A stretch of DNA of 64,000 nucleotides from contig CAYXCZ010000001.1 of the NCBI GenBank assembly GCA_964463695.1, positions 124,001-188,000 on the forward strand, written 5' to 3'. Shown piece by piece: positions 58,991 through 64,000 of this stretch. Each line of letters opens with the position of its first letter. Position 1 is the first letter of the stretch. A program made the translations under genes and the position numbers. The notes under the pieces are model-generated. The model had not been told where the DNA came from. It was given only the letters and a program-made list of their open reading frames with translations, and did no database searches. This DNA comes from JALNZU01 sp964463695. GTDB lineage: Bacteria; Bacteroidota; Bacteroidia; Bacteroidales; F082.

Positions 58991-59680
58991 TTAAGGCGTT
59001 GAACTTGAAACTGGTATTACCTTACCATTAAAAAAAGGAGATGCATTTAATGCAAAATTGCAAATAAATTCAGCCATTTCACTTGCTTCAACCGGAGCTT
59101 TATATCCCGGGAATGCCTCACTAAGCATTTCGGTATTAGCAGAACCCAAAGCCAGGCAATTAAAACGAAGGTTCTGTTCTTTCAACTCTTCTGCCAAACA
59201 CTCAGTCAAAATTGCCAATGCACCTTTACTTGCGCTGTAAAGTGAAAGTCCGGGAAACTTCACACTTCCCTGGAAACCACCCATACTTCCAATATTAACG
59301 ATATGAGCATTGACAGCAAAATACGGCAATAAAAGCTGGATAAGTTGAAATGGGCCTTTAACGTTTACATGAAACATTGCATCAAAATCGGAGGAGTTTA
59401 GCTCTGCAAATGGCTTATTAACAAGGTAGCCAGCGTTATTTATGAGTATTTCAGGTTTTAACTGTTGGTGAGTTATAAAACTGATCAATGACTCAGAAAA
59501 GGCAGGGGAAGTCAAATCAAGTGAAAAGGGCAGGATCTGAGCCGGAAAGTCGTTCTTTATTGATTCGATTGGGGCAGTCTGCCTTGAAAGTGCAACAATT
59601 CTCCTGTCGCCAACTTTCGCCAGTTGTTTGACTAGCTCAAAGCCAATACCTCTGCTACAACCTGTTACAATAATATCCAT
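58991..59680 (-). CDS. Short-chain dehydrogenase/reductase
   Basis: 229 residues, starting at ATG 59680 (MDIIVTGCSRGIGFELVKQL). The cofactor loop is TGCSRGIG; NNAGYLV is the structural NAG motif; the catalytic triad is NIGSMGGF (Ser) with YSASKGALAILTE (Tyr-x-x-x-Lys). LALGSANTEMLSE takes the place of the substrate loop. Cofactor choice (Arg at the end of strand 2, ALSRQTAP) suggests NADPH. Classic SDR of unknown substrate. Neighbours: RseC-like gene 16 bp downstream, lipoprotein 39 bp upstream. Confidence 0.93.
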   Translation of the reverse strand: MDIIVTGCSRGIGFELVKQLAKVGDRRIVALSRQTAPIESIKNDFPAQILPFSLDLTSPAFSESLISFITHQQLKPEILINNAGYLVNKPFAELNSSDFDAMFHVNVKGPFQLIQLLLPYFAVNAHIVNIGSMGGFQGSVKFPGLSLYSASKGALAILTECLAEELKEQNLRFNCLALGSANTEMLSEAFPGYKAPVEASEMAEFICNFALNASPFFNGKVIPVSSSTP

Positions 59681-59719
59681 TTGACTTTTTCTGAAAGAAA
59701 ACACTCCTATGATTTAAAG

Positions 59720-60445
59720 CTATTCTGGAGAGGCTCCGTTATCAAACTGACGTCTCATCTGTTCAACATCAACAGCACTGATTGTGAGCATGCCTGTTTC
59801 GTCGACAGTAATCGAGATATTGATAGGTGCATCTTTTATAAATGGATCGAAATTCATATAAGCGATTCCTTTAACAGGACTCGTATTGTAAGTTTCAGAT
59901 AATTCCTTTGCCTGAATAAAGTCTTTACTAATTGGTATACCTGCCTGACGGGCAATACGTGTTGCTTCTTTCATAGCTAAATCATATGAACCTGTGTAAA
60001 CGAGCAGAACCGAGTTGAAACCTTCTTCCTTGTTTTCAACTGTAGTTATCTGCGAGTATTCTGCATCCAATATCAAACCTGTTGGTTCTGTTAGCCCGAT
60101 ATTCATCGCCCATTGAGGCAAACCCTTGGCAGGTTGTAAGTTATCTTTACGTGCCATTGCTCTGCCATAGGTATCTTTCACCTCATTGGAGCGTGTATTA
60201 TATTCACTTTCCGATATTTTTCCATTAGCCCTAAGTGACTCCAATTGATCAAGTTCTGTCTGCATGGCATCCAGAATATCAATAGTCTGACCAATATTAT
60301 CCATTCGTTTGTTAAAACTCTGGAGGTCTTTTTCAAATTTTTCTGTTTGCGACTCCTCTTTTGGCGCTTCACAAGAAACAAGAAACAAAAAAAAGGAAGT
60401 CGTTAATATGACTGGAAAATACATGAATCGTTTTAATAGTTTCAT
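59720..60445 (-). CDS. Putative lipoprotein with N-terminal coiled coil, function unknown
   Basis: 241 residues. MKLLKRFMYFPVILTTSFFLFLVSC gives a lipoprotein signal with Cys25. Residues 30-95 are highly charged and helical (EKFEKDLQSFNKRMDNIGQ, LDQLESLRANGKISESEYN), probably a coiled coil. The remaining part (about 105-241) is a mixed alpha/beta domain (MNIGLTEPTGLILDAEYSQ, PINISITVDETGMLTISAV). No family is recognised. A -7 element (TACCTTTG, 60475-60482) lies 30 bases upstream. Expression with the SDR, 39 bp downstream, is likely. Confidence 0.7.
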   Translation of the reverse strand: MKLLKRFMYFPVILTTSFFLFLVSCEAPKEESQTEKFEKDLQSFNKRMDNIGQTIDILDAMQTELDQLESLRANGKISESEYNTRSNEVKDTYGRAMARKDNLQPAKGLPQWAMNIGLTEPTGLILDAEYSQITTVENKEEGFNSVLLVYTGSYDLAMKEATRIARQAGIPISKDFIQAKELSETYNTSPVKGIAYMNFDPFIKDAPINISITVDETGMLTISAVDVEQMRRQFDNGASPE

Positions 60446-60709
60446 CCCGGTAAAAATTACATGTTTGAGATTGTCAAAGGTAAAGATAATTTATAAACAT
60501 ATAGTCAATTGTAAAGAATCCGACACAATAATTCAGATGAAAACATTGAAAATTACTTTACACTTAACTTATTATCAATTGTTTATTCAACATTAAGTGT
60601 TGAATCTCATTTCGTATCTTCAAATTAGGTGTGTAAAGCATGAAAAGGCTATTGCTATGAGCATCCCGAATGATATTATGTTGTATTTTTGATGTCCTAA
60701 TTGGAATCA
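60446..60709. promoter_or_regulatory. 264-bp divergent promoter region
   Basis: Between the lipoprotein (-) and DUF4783 (+) genes. The minus-strand -7 TACCTTTG is at 60475-60482, with CAA/TTG at 60506-60508. The plus-strand -7 TATTTTTG is at 60684-60691, 19 bases before the ATG. An inverted repeat TTCAACA-TTAAG-TGTTGAA (60586-60604) lies in the middle and may be a shared operator. Confidence 0.5.
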
Positions 60710-61132
60710 ATGGCTAAAAAACTGTTAATTCACGCGTATCGGTTGCACATTTTACTATGTGTATTGTTTTTTGGGGTGCACTTTAAGATATCGGCACAAC
60801 AGTCTGTTCCAGAATTTAAGGACTGGATTTCGTTTATCGAAAAGAGTGAATCGAAAAAACTTGGAGCAAGTTTCAGTGATATGGTAGCTATCGAACTGCT
60901 TTCACAAAAAGGCAACTTCAACAAAACACAGGCTGTGATGATGCTTGCTGATTTCTTTCAAAACAACCCTGCTGACAGCGTTCGTATCCGTCAACAGGGA
61001 ACAGCAGGAGCTAACACAAGTTATTTCATCGGAGATTATTATTCCAAATCGTTCACCTATTATATATACGTTGTTGCCAACAAGGAAAAAGAAAAGTATT
61101 ACATGCATATTTTCAACATAAAAAGGAAATGA
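60710..61132 (+). CDS. Exported DUF4783 protein
   Basis: 140 residues, starting at ATG 60710 (MAKKLLIHAYRLHIL), with a signal peptide ending near KISAQQ. The mature part fits DUF4783, an NTF2-like cone: FKDWISFIEKSESKKLGASF, IELLSQKGNFNKTQAVMMLADFF and IRQQGTAGANTSYFIGDY. The family is Bacteroidota-specific and has no known function. In relatives it lies directly before nadC, as here, with a 4-bp ATGA overlap. This conserved pairing suggests co-expression but not a shared pathway. Confidence 0.82.
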   Translation: MAKKLLIHAYRLHILLCVLFFGVHFKISAQQSVPEFKDWISFIEKSESKKLGASFSDMVAIELLSQKGNFNKTQAVMMLADFFQNNPADSVRIRQQGTAGANTSYFIGDYYSKSFTYYIYVVANKEKEKYYMHIFNIKRK

Positions 61133-61977
61133 GTCAATTATTATCTGTTGAAGAATTAATTCGACTGGCTATTCAGGAAGATGTTGGTGATGGTGATCAC
61201 ACTTCTCTTGCTACGATTCCGGCCGAAGCCATGGGAAAAGCCAAATTACTTATTAAGGAGGAAGGAATACTGGCAGGTGTTCAGGTGGCTGAAATCGTTT
61301 TTAGGGAATTTGATCCATTAATCAAGTTTCATTCACATATTGCAGATGGATCGTATGTTTATGTGGGCGACATCGCCTTCGAAGTTACTGGTCCTGTGCG
61401 TTCTATCTTAACTGCTGAACGACTTGTACTGAACTATATGCAGCGGATGAGCGGAATTGCTTCGCACACATTCCAACTGGTTCAGTTGCTGGAAGGCCTG
61501 CCTACACGACTTCTCGACACCAGAAAAACAACACCCAACATGCGTATTTTCGAGAAGCTGGCGGTTCGTCTGGGAGGTGGATACAATCATCGATTTGGTC
61601 TTTTCGACATGATTCTGATCAAAAATAATCACATTGATTTTGCAGGAAGTATCAAAGCAGCTGTTGAACGAACAAAAGATTATCTGAAATCCAATGGCAA
61701 AAAGCTTCAGATAGAAATAGAAGTCAGGAATTTCGAGGAACTAAATGAAGTAATGCAGTTAGATGGAATACAGCGTGTTATGCTTGACAATTTTAGTCCT
61801 GCCAACCTTCAGAATGCTATCAAAATCATAAACGGAAAGTATGAAACAGAAGCTTCAGGAGGTATTACTGAACAAACTCTGCGGGAATATGCTGAAACAG
61901 GTGTTGATTTCATTTCAGTCGGTGCTTTAACCCATCAAATTAAAAGCCTCGACATGAGTCTGCGTGCTGTTGTATAG
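61129..61977 (+). CDS. nadC: Nicotinate-nucleotide diphosphorylase (carboxylating) NadC
   Basis: 282 residues converting quinolinate and PRPP to nicotinate mononucleotide in de novo NAD synthesis. Signature segments: EDVGDGDHTSL (start of the N domain), LTAERLVLNYMQRMSGIASHT, LLDTRKTTPNMRIFEKLAVR (Arg/Lys of the quinolinate site), RFGLFDMILIKNNHIDFAG, VMLDNFSP and EASGGITEQTLREYAETGVDFISVGAL for the PRPP side of the barrel. Length typical. It starts within the DUF4783 stop. Confidence 0.95.
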   Translation: MSQLLSVEELIRLAIQEDVGDGDHTSLATIPAEAMGKAKLLIKEEGILAGVQVAEIVFREFDPLIKFHSHIADGSYVYVGDIAFEVTGPVRSILTAERLVLNYMQRMSGIASHTFQLVQLLEGLPTRLLDTRKTTPNMRIFEKLAVRLGGGYNHRFGLFDMILIKNNHIDFAGSIKAAVERTKDYLKSNGKKLQIEIEVRNFEELNEVMQLDGIQRVMLDNFSPANLQNAIKIINGKYETEASGGITEQTLREYAETGVDFISVGALTHQIKSLDMSLRAVV

Positions 61978-62099
61978 CAATTTAAATGACTGACAGAAAT
62001 CAAAGTAACTTAAGGTAAAAACCTAATCGTTGATCGAGTAATTTAATAATGGCTCAAAATCATGTTTCGTTTATCTTCAAAACTCATTGAACGTTTAAA

Positions 62100-63071
62100 A
62101 TGAAAATCATTCAACAACATCACATCCGGAAGTATATCACATGGCGTGATCGGTTAGTTGAGGTTTTGCGTAAAATAGTACTTCCTGGTTTTGAAGGAGT
62201 TCCGCTATATGACGTTTTGGTGTTTTTTATAAATGGATTGTTTAAAGGATCTATTTCTGTACGCGCTGCAGCAATTGCATTCAGTTTTTTTCTGGCTATT
62301 TTTCCCTTTATACTTTTTATCTTCACCCTGATACCTTACATCCCAATTGAAAATTTCCAAACATCGTTACTCGATCTGTTCGCCGAAATTATTCCTCCGG
62401 ACACGTATGTAATGGTAGAAAAAACAATATTTGAGATTGTCACAAAGCAAAACTCCGGATTGCTTTCATTAAGCTTTTTACTGACATTCATTTTTAGCAC
62501 CAACGGTATCAGTGCGATAATTGATGGTTTTAACGGGTCGTGGCATATTACTGAAACAAAAACATGGATTCAGCAACGCCTGATGGCGATTTATTTGATG
62601 ATGGCGTTATCTTTTCTTGTTGTGTTGGCTATAGCTCTCATAACAATGGGTAGCACCTTTATTGACTGGATGATCCTTAAACGACTTGTAGCCAGCGATT
62701 TCACTGTAATTCTTCTTGAAATTATACAATGGATTATTACGCTGGCATTAACCTTCTTCAGTGTTTCGTTTTTGTTTTATTTTGGGCCTGCACGCCGAAA
62801 AGAATATCATTTTTTCAGTCCGGGATCAATTCTTTCAACTGCACTCCTAATTTTGGGCACCCTTGGGTTTAATTATTATATAACTAATTTCTCGAACTAT
62901 AACGCTTTGTACGGATCAATCGGAACCCTTATAATATTTTTGATCTGGCTGTTTTTCAATGCATTTATCCTACTGATTGGGTTCGAGTTAAATGTCAGCA
63001 TTGCGAAAGCAAAAGCAGGTTCAATCCACCCCATAAATTCTTTAACACATAGTTTGCCGGAGAATGAATGA
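62100..63071 (+). CDS. YihY/BrkB-family membrane protein
   Basis: 323 residues with six membrane segments (roughly 51-75, 113-135, 161-182, 200-222, 240-258 and 269-292). ISVRAAAIAFSFFLAIFPFI, FIFSTNGISAIIDGFNGSW and FYFGPARRKEYHFFSPGSIL are characteristic of the YihY/virulence factor BrkB family, once mislabelled RNase BN. Function remains unclear; lipid transport or envelope maintenance is often suggested. It overlaps the next glycosyltransferase gene by 8 bp, and both may work in the envelope. Confidence 0.92.
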   Translation: MKIIQQHHIRKYITWRDRLVEVLRKIVLPGFEGVPLYDVLVFFINGLFKGSISVRAAAIAFSFFLAIFPFILFIFTLIPYIPIENFQTSLLDLFAEIIPPDTYVMVEKTIFEIVTKQNSGLLSLSFLLTFIFSTNGISAIIDGFNGSWHITETKTWIQQRLMAIYLMMALSFLVVLAIALITMGSTFIDWMILKRLVASDFTVILLEIIQWIITLALTFFSVSFLFYFGPARRKEYHFFSPGSILSTALLILGTLGFNYYITNFSNYNALYGSIGTLIIFLIWLFFNAFILLIGFELNVSIAKAKAGSIHPINSLTHSLPENE

Positions 63072-64000
63072 CAGCCAAAAAACAAGGGTTTTGTTTATAA
63101 AACATTTAAACTCTTCTTTTATTCGAAGGGATGAAATGCTGTTATCGAAAAATTTCACCATCGACACATATCAACTTCAGGCCATTAAAGGCCTGGGAGT
63201 TATACAAGAACTGATAAAATTGTTCTTCTTTCTGCTAAGAAACATCTCGAAGCATGATGTGATTTACATTTGGTTCGCCGATTTTCATGCAGTTATCCCT
63301 GTTATTATAGGTAGAATATTTCGTAAAAAAAGCATTATTGTTATTGGCGGAGTTGATGCAGCTTATGTGCCACAATACAAATATGGAACAAAAACCAAAC
63401 TATTTGGCAGGTTAAGTGTTTGGCTTGCAACAAAATACGCAAACCTTTTATTACCAGTAAGTCAATTTACAGCTGAGGCACTTTTTAAAAACGTATCATC
63501 AAAATTACGCTCCAAATCGCATATCATATATAATTGTTTTGAACCAGATTCACTAATCGCAAAAACCCGCCCTCGGGCAATAGATGTAATAACCGTTTGC
63601 CTTGCCAGCCGTGAAAAAACACTTTATATTAAAGGAGTAGATTTTTTTATTGAAGTTGCTCAAGCTATACCTCAACTCAATTTTACTATTGTAGGCCTGA
63701 GTGGAGAAGCATTTGAATTCTGTGCAAAAAAAGCTCCCTCAAATCTTAAAATAATTGGATCTGTTGCACATAACGAACTTCAAAATATGTTGCAAAACAG
63801 TAGCGTAATATGTCAATTCTCACGACATGAAGCCTTTGGATTAGCCCTACTTGAAGGTATTGCAGCAGGTTGTTTTCCAATTGGTTATAATCATGGAGGA
63901 ACCAAAGAAATAGTGTTTGAAAGCGAGGCTTTGACTCTTGAAACATTATCAGTTAGCGAGGCTAAAATCCAGATAGTCCAGGCTATGAATGCGGAAACTT
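63064..64000 (+). CDS. Glycosyltransferase family 4 protein, truncated at the right edge
   Basis: About 312 codons are open from ATG 63064 to the window end without a stop. The N domain begins MNDSQKTRVLFIKHLNSSFI, with a VIYIWFADFHAVIP strand; YANLLLPVSQFTAEALF is the inter-domain region. The C-terminal Rossmann fold has TVCLASREKTLYIKGVDFFIEVA, then FTIVGLSGEAF and HEAFGLALLEGIAAGCFPIGYNHGG, whose E-x7-E nucleotide-sugar motif (EAFGLALLE) is typical of GT4. It overlaps yihY by 8 bp. The donor and acceptor are unknown; envelope polysaccharide synthesis is likely. Confidence 0.85.
   Translation, partial: MNDSQKTRVLFIKHLNSSFIRRDEMLLSKNFTIDTYQLQAIKGLGVIQELIKLFFFLLRNISKHDVIYIWFADFHAVIPVIIGRIFRKKSIIVIGGVDAAYVPQYKYGTKTKLFGRLSVWLATKYANLLLPVSQFTAEALFKNVSSKLRSKSHIIYNCFEPDSLIAKTRPRAIDVITVCLASREKTLYIKGVDFFIEVAQAIPQLNFTIVGLSGEAFEFCAKKAPSNLKIIGSVAHNELQNMLQNSSVICQFSRHEAFGLALLEGIAAGCFPIGYNHGGTKEIVFESEALTLETLSVSEAKIQIVQAMNAET

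Noticed and set aside
60309..60596. 95-codon plus-strand frame in the divergent region before the DUF4783 gene
   Set aside because: It starts inside the lipoprotein gene on the other strand and its product is low in complexity.
63089..63104. 16-base exact repeat of part of the dyad at 45155-45170
   Set aside because: It lies inside the glycosyltransferase coding start, and an AT-rich 16-base match is expected about once by chance in 64 kb.
1..64000. Search for tRNA, rRNA, CRISPR arrays, insertion sequences and phage genes
   Set aside because: No cloverleaf-like GGTTCRANYCC region, regularly spaced repeat, transposase or integrase-like protein was seen by eye on either strand.

Overview
The window looks like a chromosomal segment of a member of the Bacteroidota, probably a Bacteroidia-type anaerobe or facultative anaerobe. 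Several independent signs agree. Two secreted proteins carry type IX secretion (Por) C-terminal sorting domains. A PorX-type response regulator with a PglZ domain is present. Many intergenic gaps hold a TAnnTTTG -7 element, the promoter signature of this phylum. A complete six-gene rnf cluster sits next to an RseC-type gene. No rRNA, tRNA, CRISPR array, insertion sequence or phage gene was seen. Fifty-five protein genes are supported; the first and last are cut by the window edges.

Layout. 1-11.6 kb (+): the end of a serine hydrolase, a secreted EEP-family nuclease/phosphatase, a pirin, a ferredoxin-nitroreductase, a YoaP-like acetyltransferase, a terpene-cyclase-fold protein, NhaA, a secreted alpha/alpha-barrel protein, an RhlE-type helicase and a fold-III PLP decarboxylase-like protein. 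11.6-14.1 kb (-): a leucine-rich repeat protein and a tandem adenylate kinase whose second domain has lost key catalytic residues. 14.2-22.5 kb (-): an exported glycan-degradation operon, GH38 - DUF4838 - GH3. 22.7-24 kb (-): a PKD-domain T9SS cargo protein. 24.1-31.4 kb (-): envelope and housekeeping genes (maf, DUF502, surE, lpxB, galM, a UbiA-type prenyltransferase, a KdsC-like phosphatase and a DUF2520 protein).

31.5-37.8 kb (-): a six-gene operon with DoxX, three Gfo/Idh/MocA oxidoreductases, a sugar isomerase/epimerase-fold protein and a DUF1080 lipoprotein. This fits oxidative (3-keto) glycoside cleavage in the periplasm. 38-45.9 kb: an HD phosphohydrolase (-) diverges from porX-tsaE-alanine dehydrogenase-aroB-aroA and an orphan LutA-type protein (+). 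45.9-52.8 kb (-): a Na/Pi transporter, a DUF3298 protein, a metal-efflux permease fused to an HMA domain, and a large LruC lipoprotein. 53.1-59 kb (-): rnfBCDGEA and an RseC-like gene, separated by a 308-bp gap rich in palindromes. 59-64 kb: an SDR, a coiled-coil lipoprotein (-), then a DUF4783 protein, nadC, a YihY/BrkB membrane protein and a truncated GT4 glycosyltransferase (+).

Most promising for follow-up: the half-degenerate tandem adenylate kinase; the 3-keto-sugar operon with its built-in DoxX protein; the palindrome-rich rnf control region; and the promoter of the LruC lipoprotein, whose -33/-7 spacer contains a perfect 12-bp palindrome. None is shown to be a new system. They are the places where the sequence says more than the gene names do.
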